Shown here: piece after piece, positions 13,501 to 23,959 of the stretch | How the letters are laid out: the number at the start of each line of letters is the position of its first letter | Position numbering within the stretch: position 1 is the stretch's first letter | DNA from: Sialis fuliginosa | Lineage: Eukaryota > Arthropoda > Insecta > Megaloptera > Sialidae | DNA length: 64,000 nt | NCBI GenBank assembly: GCA_961205875.1 | Contig: OY540818.1 | Span: 16,218,761-16,282,760 of the forward strand | Reading direction: 5' to 3' | Position numbers and translations under genes: made by a program | Notes under the pieces: generated by a model | The model's database searches: none | Told to the model about the DNA's origin: nothing | Seen by the model: the letters and a program-made list of their open reading frames with translations, nothing else

Positions 13501-16500
13501 TTATCACTGACAGTTACAGTTAATATATTAATATCAATATAATCCAGCTATTATATGATAATCTTCTTATTGATTATAAAAACTGCAATACATAGTTGTA
13601 AATTCAAACCTTGATCGCGTCAACTGACGAACATCCACACATTGATTATCAAAATGCACCAAAAAAGAAGAAAATATCCCTAGATAATACTAAGAAAATA
13701 TTATCAAATATTTTATGTAGTGTAATAGAACAAAATCTCATATTTTATCAAAGAAATATGATCAAATCTTTGTCAAAGATCTTTGACATATTTATTTGAT
13801 AGTGTAATAGCCGCCTAAGCAGCGTACTGCAAAAAAGCGCGTCGGCGGCAAACTTTTTTCCGACTTGATTTATTATTATCGTCACTGCTTAGTTGTTATG
13901 TTACCTAATGTAACAAAATATAGCCTGTAACTTGACCAGAGAACGTACCTATGAATTAAAAAAGAAACCACGTAAATCAGACAAATAGTTCTCGAATGAT
14001 AGACGCACTAACGGACAGACAGAGAGACGTTGAGCTTTATATATGTATATTAACAACTCCAGGTGCTGATGGTCGAGCTGAAAAAGACGCGGCGCATCTA
14101 CGCTATGAAGGTGATCAAGAAGGCGCTGGTGACGGACGACGAGGACATCGACTGGGTGCAGACCGAGAAGCACGTGTTCGAGACGGCGTCGAACCACCCG
14201 TTCCTTGTCGGGCTGCACTCGTGCTTCCAGACGCCGAGCCGGCTGTTCTTCGTGATCGAGTTCGTGCGCGGCGGCGACCTGATGTTCCACATGCAGCGTC
14301 AGCGGCGGCTGCCCGAGGAGCACGCGCGTTTCTACGCGGCCGAGATCAGTCTCGCGCTCAACTTCCTGCACGACAAGGGCATCATCTACAGGGATCTCAA
14401 GCTGGACAACGTGCTGCTAGATCACGAGGGTCACATTAAGCTCACGGATTACGGTGAGTCTGTGAATTTCGCCAATATTACTATGAATAATAGAGTAAAA
14501 ATGAGAAACTCTAAAAACCTGTTTAATGTAATCTATATAGAAGTAAAAAAAACATTGTTAAGAATTTGTTCATACTTCAAAAGTTTATCTCGACCCCAAA
14601 ATATCAAATTTTAAAAAATATACTTTTAAACGCTCCAACTAACGCGCCATATTGCGTGACGTCATAACCCAGTGTTGAAATGTCAGTCAATGCTGAAATA
14701 TACAAGTGTCAGCGATAAATATTATTCCGTACCTTGATGTAATAATTCAACTCACAAAACAACTGGAAAAAGATTAATCTGTGCCAGAAGGAAACTATGG
14801 AAAAAATTGAAATTAAGGATATTCTATATAGTTGCAATATGTACAATAATAATATATCTAGAGAAATTATGGCTTTCTAAGTGCAACAGTCCCAAATTTC
14901 AGGATTTTGACTCATTTTTATTATTTTTCTAGTTTTTATTATGTACTATATATAACGAAGTGTCCTCACTGACTCCATCGGAGAACCTTGAAATTTGGTA
15001 TATACATTCTCTGGAAGTTTTAGAGGCCAACTAGTGGACCTTTTTTGAATAAGTTTATAAATGGGGTAACAAGGGGCCCCCAATTTAAAAAAAAAAAGTT
15101 ACCTTTTTTTAATTATTTTTTTTATATTCCTTGGGCGATATAATGTAAGGTTAAAAATGTATATACCCGGGTAACACCGGGTCCAGCGCGCTAGTAAATA
15201 TATAAACAACAGTGACAGCTGAATAGAACATGGATTATGACTTCACAAACGCTTTAACCAATCACGTCGCGTTTTAAATGAGAGTTGATTTTTACGACTT
15301 TTAATAATTTTGAATAATTTAAAATTGAAAAATAAAAAACCAATTATTATGATAGGTATGTGCAAGGAAGGTATAAGGCCCGGAGATACGACATCGACGT
15401 TCTGCGGCACGCCAAACTACATAGCGCCGGAGATATTGCGTGGCGAAGACTACGGTTTCAGCGTGGACTGGTGGGCGCTCGGCGTCTTGCTGTACGAGAT
15501 GCTGGCCGGACGCTCGCCGTTTGACATCGCCGGTGCGTCAGAGAACCCTGACCAGAACACAGAGGACTACCTGTTCCAGGTTATTCTAGAAAAGACGATC
15601 CGCATTCCGAGATCTCTGAGCGTGAAAGCCGCGGCCGTGCTGAAAGGTTTTCTTAACAAGAACCCGGCCGACCGGCTTGGCTGCCACAGAGACAACAACT
15701 TCCTAGACATCGCCAACCACGCTTTCTTCAAATCTATCGACTGGGAATTGGTAAGCGTTACAAAACTCATACCGTTTTTGAGATTAACATGAATCTGATT
15801 GAGTTGCACACGCCCTAATTAAAAAAAAAAAACTTAACCGCTTCAGTTTTACGTTTTCTGATACAGTTGATTTTTTTACTTAATTTTTACATTTTCATTT
15901 CTGTTTAAAAACCGTGGCGCGAAGGAAAGAAATATTTGGGCAATATTTAAAACGCTGTAATTATAGTTAAAATGGTCGTAAAAAGATCGAAATTTTTTTT
16001 ATTTTATATTGAAATGCTTATTTTTTGATGCATTTTGCAGAGTTACAGGATTTTATATAGAACAAAATATAAATGTTTTAATGTTACGAAGCAGTGGCAC
16101 CGGAACCAATTTCTTTCTGGGAGAGGGGGGGGGAGCAGTACGAACCTCAAAAATTACTTGGCGTTCTTAAATTTCAAAATTCACTTCAATTTTCTTTGGC
16201 TTGATTAATATCGTATTATTTGTTAAAAAAATAAATAGAAATACAGTGGAACCTCGTTGGTACGTTTTTAAAAGGACTGGGGGAAAGTACTAACGGGAAA
16301 AACGTCCTAACGAAATATTTTAACCTAAAAAAAAAAAAAACTAAAACAAAATTTCATTGTACTCAGTTTTTATTTTTCTTTGCCCAAACTCGTGGTTATA
16401 TTTTATAATTTGTTTGTGAACTTTAACATCAGTTTACAAAAATTAAATTAAATTGTTAAGATTAAAAAAATTACAGAAAACAGATTTTTATAATTGCACG

Positions 16501-19346
16501 TCGCTTCAAACCGCCCTAAAAACAGGATCAAAATTTTGAGGGGGCAATTATACTCATCCCCCCCCCCCCGAAGGTTTGCGATTTCAGCTTTTTTTCGATC
16601 TGAATACAATCATTTTTTTTCAGATCCTAATTAAAATACAGTTAACTTGAGTAATTTGAAAATATTTTTACTTTCACGCCCGTAGATACGAAAGGGCATA
16701 TACGTAGGGGAAAACAGGGCAAAATTAAATGATATTTGGACGCCCTTGCGAGGGGGTGTGCATTTTAGGTGTTTCTCCGTTGGAATTAATCGTTTTTGAG
16801 ATCTACCATATTGTTATAGCTGCAACAGAAAAAAATTTCGCCTCCGTTTTTGCCGATTCCCGAGACGTCTGACGATAGTTTTTTGGATAACTTCGATCCA
16901 CAATTTACGCGCGAGCCTGTGTTGCTAACTCCGGACGACCCGTAAATAAATTCACCCCTTTATTATTCTTGTTGTTGAAACAGTTTGCATCTGCTGTATT
17001 ATTATTATTATTACTAGCTTGTGGCAGAACAGTTTATTATTATTATTTTGTAAAAAGCTCTCATAATTTCTCTGATATTGCGAGACCAATTTTTTTTTCA
17101 ACAAGTGTATAAATTGATTTTTTTAATAGGTTATGTTTGAAAGTGAGTTTATACATTTGTTTCGTATTGCATTTGTTTTTTGATAGTTTGAATAAATAGA
17201 ATAATTCGGTTTAAAATTATTAGTGTTCCATGCGGTTTTTTCCCCTAAATACAACATTTTTATTAGATTTTTTTCTTTAATTTCGGTACCTCAATTAATA
17301 TTAGGGTTTTAGGCTTCCGAACTATTAAAGTTCCATCGAATAAACAGACTGACAGACGGACAAAAATTATATGGATTATTGTCTGTAAAACGACGCGCAG
17401 ACTAAAAAATCAATTTTTTTTTGGTTGATTTTTTTAATAAAATACGAAAAACCATCAGATACGATATTTTTCGTTGAACATGACAATAATGATAACGGCG
17501 TACATCCATTGTTGCGATATGATTTTATTATTATCAACAATGGCCTATAGACGACAGCTGCGACATCGATTTGAATTTTAGCACAGAAAACAACCCAAAG
17601 TTAATTTGTGTTCTTTTCTGTGCTAAATTTCTTATTGGTATGTAAGTTGGGTTAGCTTTTGTTCTAATTTGCAAATAAAATATAAAAATGTTGATTGTAC
17701 GATGGACATTTATTATACAGGTGTAATTTTAAACTGGATTGTGCGTAGGTAGGTAGAGCTGAGCATGGCTTTCTGTTTGGTATTTTAGCTAGAGCAGAAG
17801 CAGGTGACGCCGCCGTACAAGCCGCGGCTCGACAGTGATCGAGACTTGGCCAACTTCCCGCCTGAGTTCACGGACGAGCCGGTACATCTGACGCCGGACG
17901 ACCCGTACGTATTACCATTGTTGTCAATTCGCAACAATTGAAATTGTTACGTGATGAAATTCACTCGTAGTTGTTTAGGAGTCAAAGCAATTTGATGAGA
18001 TGTCTCGTGGTTTAATTCCTAGCCATTTTTTTGTTTTATTGATTGCTTTGGTTCATAGTTTTTGAATAGCAGCACTATCTGTGTTTAAGTTAAGGTGAAA
18101 ACATCACTAAGTATTCAGTTTTTGTTACATTTCGGTGATATTAATTAATTACTGTCGACGTTTTCACCAGGTCAAGAGCGGACGGCCAACAGATGCGTGA
18201 TCTTAGCATTGTTTGTTCCTTAGATTAGGAAAGACTATGAATACTGTTATCAAAACTTGATGGCGGCCATCTTGTATCAAATGTCATTTACATGAATATA
18301 TCCCAGGGGCGTCAATATTGTGCAAATATATTTTAAATTACAATAGAGTATTTGACAGTATTAATAATTAATTATAAAATGTTGTAAAAAGTATAGTATA
18401 TGTTACTATAATATACAATCAAGTGTTTTTTTTCTGTGAGTTAAGTCAGTATTTTAATAATAAACTGAATAAAAAATTGTAAATTTTAACCTGTTTGTCA
18501 CGTGATTACAAACGCATCTCTTTGGTGTGACGTCATTATTCCCAAAACAAACAGCTGACAATTCCAGTTTGTATCGTATTGTTATCATGTTCTTACTTAC
18601 AACATACAGTTTTTTGTTTCTGTATATTGTATATCTGTGTATTGACACTACACAGTAATAATTAAATATTTTATGAAATTTATTCGAAGAAATTTAATAA
18701 ATATCAAAACAAAACGTATATGTAGTTGTCAAACAATAGTGACGTCACGCATACGACGTAATTTTTAATAAGCGTTTTGGCGGGAAAATTTTCATTTGAA
18801 TAAAAAACTATTATTTTCAACGTTTTTCGGCATTATTTTGGAAAAAGAAAAAACGCAAGTCTATATTACATACATACGCATAATTTACAATACATTTTAA
18901 AATTTAATCAAATACCCTGTTGAAAATACTTTTAAACGCAACATTCAATTTGCGGTGCGATGTAACAATTACCGTGTTCTTTTCTTTTTGAAGATTTCTT
19001 TCAGAGTTACGTGCATAGTACTTAAATTTATTACTGCGCGAAATTTGAAAAATGTGACACGCGCTTTTTTTTATCTGTTGTGCACATGCGCCATCCTTTT
19101 AAATGAAGAATACGGTAAATGTGTTAAGAGTCCTTTCTTTCCTTGTCTAAGGATTATTTAGAATAGATCGCGATTTGTTGGTTGTTGTATATTGTTGTTG
19201 AAGAGGTGTGTTAAGGACGATGACTGACTGTTTGTTTGTTTGTTTGTTTGTAATACAGGAGTGTGATTGACAAGATCGACCAGTCCGAGTTTGAGGGTTT
19301 CGAGTACGTGAACCCGTTACTGATGTCACTGGAAGACTGCGTGTGA
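7515..19346 (+). CDS. aPKC: Atypical protein kinase C (aPKC), 3' portion of gene
   Basis: Serine/threonine kinase of the Par-6/Par-3/aPKC cell polarity complex, acting at the cell cortex. Exons with GT-AG borders and continuous frame: 7515-7565, 11508-11593, 12442-12795, 14063-14453, 15356-15750, then either 16820-16941 or 17789-17904, then 19259-19346. Together they give about 492 residues. Domain order is the pseudosubstrate ([10 protein letters not shown]), one C1 zinc finger of HX12CX2C type running from HIFQAKRF to the HKKCHKLVQ region, a proline-rich linker, then the kinase. The kinase has GRGSYAKV (Gly loop), YAMKVIKK (ATP lysine), YRDLKLDN (catalytic loop), DYG where most kinases have DFG (normal for aPKC), [10 protein letters not shown] (activation loop) and APE. 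The tail has LTPDD (turn motif) and [10 protein letters not shown], with Glu replacing the phospho-acceptor as is usual for aPKC, and ends EDCV, a PDZ-binding C-terminus. The N-terminal PB1 domain was not found and should lie upstream. Identification is very secure. Confidence 0.96.
8620..8880 (+). repeat. Dispersed repeat, inverse copy at 27412-27680
   Basis: Shares phrases such as gtgacctcatacaagataac and gcacacttatagataacata with the reverse complement of the RtcB intron segment 27412-27680. Noncoding. Confidence 0.65.
9427..9895 (+). mobile_element. TA-type MITE family, copy B
   Basis: Begins AGGTACTGGCACCAGTCTTG and follows the family consensus to the atgagttcatgagaattt region. The right terminal repeat is missing. 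Confidence 0.7.
10743..11176 (-). mobile_element. TA-type MITE family, copy C
   Basis: Bounded by AGGTACTGGCACCAGTCTTG on the left and ACTAGTGCCAGTACCT on the right. The interior runs opposite to copies A and B. TA precedes the left end; AA follows the right end. Confidence 0.8.
11594..12441. other. aPKC intron between the two C1-domain exons
   Basis: AT-rich intron that splits the C1 zinc finger. Its only recognisable content is the inverted-repeat element at 11848-12176. The open frames that run into the 12442 exon from upstream are intron read-in. Confidence 0.7.
11848..12176. mobile_element. MITE with about 75-bp inverted ends
   Basis: The left end contains ttccttgaccaatcagcgtt, gggaattgacgtcatc and attcaaatgctataaatg. 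The right end carries the same words reverse-complemented with a few mismatches (aatgctgattggtcaagg, gtgacgtcaattcccg). The element is about 330 bp and has no coding capacity. Each arm holds a TGACGTCA-like word. Confidence 0.75.
12796..14062. other. aPKC intron with Harbinger-like MITE
   Basis: AT-rich intron. Apart from the MITE at 13320-13815 nothing is recognised. The GC-containing bases around 12960-13010 show no open frame with splice sites. Confidence 0.6.
13320..13815 (-). mobile_element. Harbinger-like MITE, copy 2 (496 bp)
   Basis: Reverse-complement copy of 1536-2041 with ends GGCGGCTATTACACTATC and GATAGTGTAATAGCCGCC. It is flanked by a TAA target duplication (13317-13319 and 13816-13818). 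The 62-codon open frame inside it is not a gene. Confidence 0.85.
14454..15355. other. aPKC intron, nothing recognised
   Basis: AT-rich intron with donor gtgagt and acceptor gatag. It splits the Gly codon of the DYG motif. No repeat with clear ends was seen. Confidence 0.7.
15751..16819. other. aPKC intron upstream of alternative exon a
   Basis: AT-rich, with poly-A, poly-C and poly-G runs around 16120, 16330 and 16560. No gene or bounded repeat was recognised. Confidence 0.6.
16820..16941 (+). CDS. aPKC: aPKC alternative C-tail exon a
   Basis: A 122-base exon with acceptor ttgttatag and donor gtaaat. It opens [10 protein letters not shown], continues [20 protein letters not shown] and keeps the turn motif LTPDD. 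It is homologous to the exon at 17789-17904 and has the same border phases (0 in, 2 out), so either one joins 15356-15750 to 19259-19346 in frame. Its NFD.QFT.EPV core is closer to vertebrate PKC iota (NFDSQFTNEPV, from memory) than exon b is. Its G/C-ending codon bias is weaker than exon b's. Confidence 0.85.
17789..17904 (+). CDS. aPKC: aPKC alternative C-tail exon b
   Basis: A 116-base exon with acceptor tattttag and donor gtacgt. It encodes [14 protein letters not shown] and [20 protein letters not shown], close to the Drosophila aPKC tail, and includes the turn motif LTPDD. It is the GC-rich, probably default version. Including both exons (238 bases) or neither would change the frame of the last exon, which then stops within a few codons. 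The pair should therefore be used mutually exclusively. Confidence 0.93.
18218..19156. mobile_element. Inverted-end element, copy 1
   Basis: The left end reads tccttagattaggaaaga. The right end, reverse-complemented, reads tccttagacaaggaaaga. A shorter relative lies at about 37272-37666 and shares gaaagactatg and the 'atcccaggggcgtcaat' phrase. There is no coding content and target duplications are unclear. Confidence 0.55.
19229..19250 (+). repeat. (TTTG)n microsatellite at the last aPKC acceptor
   Basis: About five TTTG/TGTT units form most of the polypyrimidine tract immediately before the taatacag acceptor of the final aPKC exon. Confidence 0.8.
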
Positions 19347-19703
19347 CATAACGCCCACTGCCCGATTCACTACGGGCCGGCGCCGTTCATCACGACGCCG
19401 CTATCAACGCCGGCGTGCTCGGCGCCGTCGTACCTGGTGCAGAGTAACTCGCCGCCGTACCTAACGCCGATACAGATGGCACCGTCGTTCGCGGCGACGC
19501 CACTAAACCCGCCGTCTGTGTCGCCAATAATGGCGCCGCCTATGTTCGACACGCCGCTACCGCCGCCGCCGGTGCCTCCTAGCGGGGCCTCCGACGACGG
19601 CCCCGACTACGACGACGTCACGGACGACATCAGCGTGCTACAGCTCGAGGTCAAGCCCCAGAGGACGCTGCTGCAGCACATGTTCTGCCTTCCGTTGAAC
19701 TGA
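19347..19703 (+). CDS. aPKC: Probable stop-codon readthrough extension of aPKC
   Basis: Directly after the aPKC TGA (19344-19346, next bases CAT) the same frame stays open for 118 sense codons to a second TGA at 19701-19703. By hand count 99 of the 118 codons end in G or C, like the aPKC exons and unlike the AT-rich sequence that follows the second stop. The peptide is rich in Pro, Ser and Thr, contains LPPPPVPPSG (an SH3, WW or EVH1-type ligand), then an acidic stretch (SDDGPDYDDVTDDIS), and ends HMFCLPLN. No splice acceptor separates it from the stop. Readthrough would bury the EDCV PDZ-binding end. Alternatives are an unusually GC-rich 3' UTR, or a coding exon of an unseen splice form in the same frame. 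No experimental support is available here. Confidence 0.6.
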   Translation, partial: HNAHCPIHYGPAPFITTPLSTPACSAPSYLVQSNSPPYLTPIQMAPSFAATPLNPPSVSPIMAPPMFDTPLPPPPVPPSGASDDGPDYDDVTDDISVLQLEVKPQRTLLQHMFCLPLN

Positions 19704-21908
19704 AATAAGTAAATAGATGGGGTCACGTTCGGTGCACTTATACTCATTCTTTAGTTACATCCTTTTAAATAAAGTGTAAATGATAAATTGTGTTCTAATA
19801 GATACCATTAATGAAAAGTTACAAATTTATATGTCGTTTTGATTTACCCAATACTGAATTCTAAAACCACTGTTTTTTCAAAGTGCACCGAACGTTACCC
19901 GATAAATCTACAAGGCGTCTATTATAGATACAGACATGATTAACTATGCTCAAATTGTTGATATTAGTTATAGTGACGACCGATTTGTACAATCGGTATT
20001 GACGAGTGAACAGGCGACGCTGAAATTACAAATTCATTACAAAATTAAGATTGACAGCGCGATCGCTTTATTAGTGAACGCGACAGATGGCAGCACGAGC
20101 GTAGATCGCAACCATTGAACGTGTTTTGGTTGTGATCCGCGCTAAAGTGTCACTTTCACATTTGTAGGTTAGGTTTGTTGAAATGTGTGAATGGAAAACA
20201 GGCAGCTAGGTGAATATTATCGGCGTGGCCTGTCCACAAGAACGATTGTGTCTGTAAAACGGAGTCTCTAGGAATTCTAAAACACTGGTGCCAGATGCGC
20301 GGGTAGATTTATTATATTTAGGTGGGACAGTTGTTTTTATTTGAAATATATCTAGCAGCAATATCGACTGGTTTTTCGGATGAGTTTCAACAAAATGGTA
20401 TTTATATTATTATTGGTACGATGAAACTAGTTGTTAAAATGTAAGATATATATATTATATATGATAATTTTAAAGGGAGTGGACGTATTTTTATTAGGAT
20501 GATGATTTCAACGAATATAAAAAAGAAATATATATCCGTCTGTCGTTACTCTTGTATATTTAATATAAACTGATTCCATTCTTCCTGCAACAAGTCTTTA
20601 TGAATAATACTGTTACACTAGCTTTAATGACTTCTTCGACCTTTTATTCTTATGACGAAAAAAAAATGAATCAAATCTATTAAATTAATATAAATATAAT
20701 ATTATATAGAGAAAAAAATAAGATATTGTTCTAAATGCTAAATAATATTGTTGGTTTGACGAAACAGAATAATCGTTGATAAAAAAAATATATATTTTAA
20801 TTTTTACTGAGCAGCTTCCAAAGGTGTGATAATAGACTCAATTATTAGACAACCAACCAAAGATGAAGAACTAACCGTGTATGCTTGTTTGTCCGTTGGT
20901 ATTTCTGGTGGATAGAAAAAAACAAACATCTCCCATTCGACGACTTACTCCTTGAGAACTAGGAATTGTAGAAACTTCAAAATCATGTCAAAACATGCGT
21001 TATGTAATCTAGTTTATTCTATTGAGATTTCAAACCGTTCTGATGAATCTTTTAGTACCTAGTTACAAAACATTACGTAAATACAAATTTTTTCGTTTTA
21101 AATTTAAATAAATCTACAAAAAAGGTGTGTTTGTGGAACGGGAGAGATTTGTTTTGGTGTGTCCTATTTGTTGACTTAACAAATAGCTGTAATAAAATTC
21201 TGCTAGTGATTGGTTAATCGATGCAGGTAAATATTATACATTCCAGCTTGGATAGAAATATATAAGACTATCTAATTATATCATAGATAATTATTAAATA
21301 TTAATAACTTTTAAACAGCGGCTATCTTTGTTTGTTAAAGGATATATATGATTGTATGATCAAATCAGAAATATTGTACCTCTAGATAGAGTCTTTAAAT
21401 TGTCAGCGGCGAGAGTTCTGCACACTCCCGTGTGTGTGAAAATGGTTTTATATAATGTAAGAAGACATTCCGTTTATTTTTAAATCTATTTTTCCAGTAT
21501 AGTTTTTGTTTGTTGTTTTTTTTTTTTTTTTTGTAATTGTTAAATAAATTTAAACAATGTATTATTTTTACGATTTGCAACTATCGTTTTGTATTATCTT
21601 TTGTATTACTATTTAAAATATAATAATCAAACTGTTTATCATTTTATATTGTAGAATAAAATAATTTAAACTACTTTGTTGAATTTTTTAACCTCACGAA
21701 ACGTTGGAGTTGGTAAGAAACTCATTTCGTAAATTACAATAATAAAATAATATTGTGTGCAATTTAAATAAATTACAAATTTTAAAACGTCATTTGATTG
21801 GTTCGTTTTATTAAGCAAGAACCCTATTGGTTAAAACAGTTTTCAACAGGTAAATACGGTAAAATATGAAAATTCTAAAGGTAGCCAATTTAAAATAAGA
21901 AAATAAAC
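19704..21908. other. aPKC 3' UTR and intergenic region
   Basis: AT-rich sequence without a recognised gene, containing candidate polyadenylation signals and ending at the aladin start codon. The 60-codon open frame at 19936-20118 has no recognisable similarity. Confidence 0.6.
19768..19773 (+). promoter_or_regulatory. Candidate aPKC polyadenylation signal
   Basis: AATAAA about 65 bases after the second TGA and 422 bases after the first. Other AT-rich signals lie further downstream, so the true 3' end is not fixed by sequence alone. Confidence 0.4.
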
Positions 21909-23959
21909 ATGAATAACACGAGTTTTCCAGAACCACCGTCTGATGAAGAAGTATGTATATGCCAAGTGGACGGCCGGTTATATTTCGGCCCACCGAATAC
22001 AGATGAAATGTCAATACATACGAAATCGGTACGTTTAGAGGTTATGTCGACTTTACGTATAATTAATAAAAACATTATTATAGGTTGATAAGCACCCAAA
22101 AATCAATGTAAATCGCGATATGTGTCACCTGGCTGCTAATAGAGATGAGTTGAACAAGTATATATTCCGCCCAATCTACCAGTCGTTGATTAAACGATTG
22201 GTTCATACCTGGTACGAACAAGGATTCCTCGAGGCACTGAACACAGCAGCAAACCCTAGATATTCGCAACCAAAGGTCGTAGTGCAAATGTCTAACTTCC
22301 TACTGAAGATAATCAACACTACAATACGTATCAAGGAGAAAATACGACCAACATTGCACGGATCAGGGACACAGTTCATTTCCCAGATCTCAAAGACCCG
22401 TGATTGGATCACAAGTCCAGTAAGATGCATAGCGTGGCATCCACATTATATGAAGATAGCCGTTGCGACATTTGATGACATGATCAGGATATATAATGAA
22501 GATACGTCTATGATTCCTGTGTTGAAATGCAAGTCGCAGAAACGGATAATGTGCATGGAATGGAGGCCTCTATCTTCATCAGAACTTGCCGTAGGCTGTG
22601 AAAACGGTGTCATCATTTGGACGGTAAGTGGTTCAAATTGGTTAAGTTTAAAGTTAAGTGTTAAAAGTGATTTAGGAATTCAAACCAAAAAAGTGGTTTT
22701 CAGAAAAACACATTTAAAAGTTTAAAGACTTACAATTCCGTGTTTATTTCCAGATTGACCCATGTTCTGTGGTGACACGTCCGTCTAGCAGTAACACAGT
22801 GCTACTGGAGTCACCGGGGCACAGCCCAGTTGTGAGCGTGAGCTGGAGCCCGGCCGGAGACTTGCTGGCGAGTTCAGCCGCGTACGACAGCGGTATTTGC
22901 GTGTGGGATGTCTCAGCCGCTAGACACGCGACTGTCAGACGTGGGGCAGGCGGTGGCGTCTGTCTAGTCCGGTGGGCCTCAGATGGACGGAAGCTGTTCA
23001 GTTCCTCGGCCCTCATGGTCTTCAGGTAAGTTGTTTTTACTTAAAACGTTGTAACTACTTATTTATAAAAACTTAGCAGTAATCTAGAAATTCTATTGTA
23101 TTTTTTGGAAATAACACTTACGTTTTGCATTGTGAAAATCTGTTATTTATTAGGAAAATTATATTTTAAATGTATATAACAGTCTTCTTGTTAGTGATAA
23201 ATTTACAAAGTGCAAATTTCTTTAAATGACATAAATTATCGAAAAGCTAGCTAAAACAGACTTGTTTGTCTGCAGAATATGGGATTGCAATAACTGGACA
23301 ACAGAGCGTTGGACTGTCGGATCCGGGCGTGTCCAAGCAGCGTGTTTCTCCCCATGCAGCACAGTCGTTCTTTTCTGTACAGACAGGGATCCATACGTAT
23401 TTGCTCTCAGGTCTAACACAGATGGCATCTGGGCTTGTAACGTAAGTACTCTCACTCTGTACCCCCTCTCAAGTTCTAACAAATTAGATATTACAGTCAG
23501 ACAACTGTGCATCCAAGACAGCGCAGCCAGTGCTGAGTGTCCACAAGAACTCCGAGGAACACGCAGCATCGACAGGGGGCCCAATCTGCGACCTGGCGTG
23601 GGACGGCTGCCACTTGGCCGTCATGTTCAAGGAGACAAACAGCGTGGCTGTTTATAACACAATGATTGATCCCGTACTGCAGTTCTCGCCTTGGTAATAT
23701 TTATTATTCTACTCCGAGCTAGCAAATGGTAGCGATAACGTTGTTTCTATTTTGCAGTTGTTCTTTGAGCGGCTCAGAGTTTGAGCGTCCGTGTGCGATC
23801 GCGTTCCAGCCAACATTCAAACAAGGCTGCTGTCTGACAGTGGGATGGTCGAGCGGACGCATTCAGTACTTTCCTATTGTGTCTTCGTCATTACTCTGCG
23901 ACCAGACGGATGTCAGACAACTGGCTGATCCATCGTCTACTTCTTCTTGTATTGATTAA
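21909..23959 (+). CDS. AAAS: Aladin (AAAS), nuclear pore WD-repeat protein
   Basis: Nucleoporin anchored at the cytoplasmic face of the nuclear pore complex, where its partner in animals is NDC1. Six exons: 21909-22028, 22084-22623, 22754-23025, 23276-23441, 23497-23693, 23758-23959. All have GT-AG borders and a continuous frame, giving 498 residues against 546 in human. Start MNNTSFPEPP. WD-like blades follow: CIAWHPHYMKIAVATFDD with MIRIYNED, then MEWRPL...GVIIWT, VSVSWSPAGDLLASS...ICVWDVS, then VRWASDG...VFRIWDC. The C-terminal part has AFQPTFKQGCCLTVGWSSGR, matching human FHPSFNKGALLSVGWSTGR. The C-terminus is shorter than the human one. An AATAAA at 24079-24084 may end the transcript just before the palindrome. 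Confidence 0.94.

Larger units (their letters stand above)
17905..19258. other. Last aPKC intron
   Basis: Contains an inverted-end element (about 18218-19156). Just before the acceptor there is a short (TTTG)n run (19229-19250). The remainder is AT-rich. Confidence 0.6.

Noticed and set aside
13611..13799. 62-codon plus-strand open frame
   Set aside because: Lies wholly inside the Harbinger-like MITE, which contains no recognisable transposase.
19344..19346. TGA read as selenocysteine rather than stop or readthrough
   Set aside because: No selenoprotein character at the aPKC C-terminus, no SECIS-like structure noticed, and several insect orders including Lepidoptera are known to have lost selenoprotein synthesis. 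Readthrough is simpler.
19370..19552. Minus-strand open frame opposite the aPKC extension
   Set aside because: GC-rich codon bias on the plus strand opens the opposite frame; it is a shadow.
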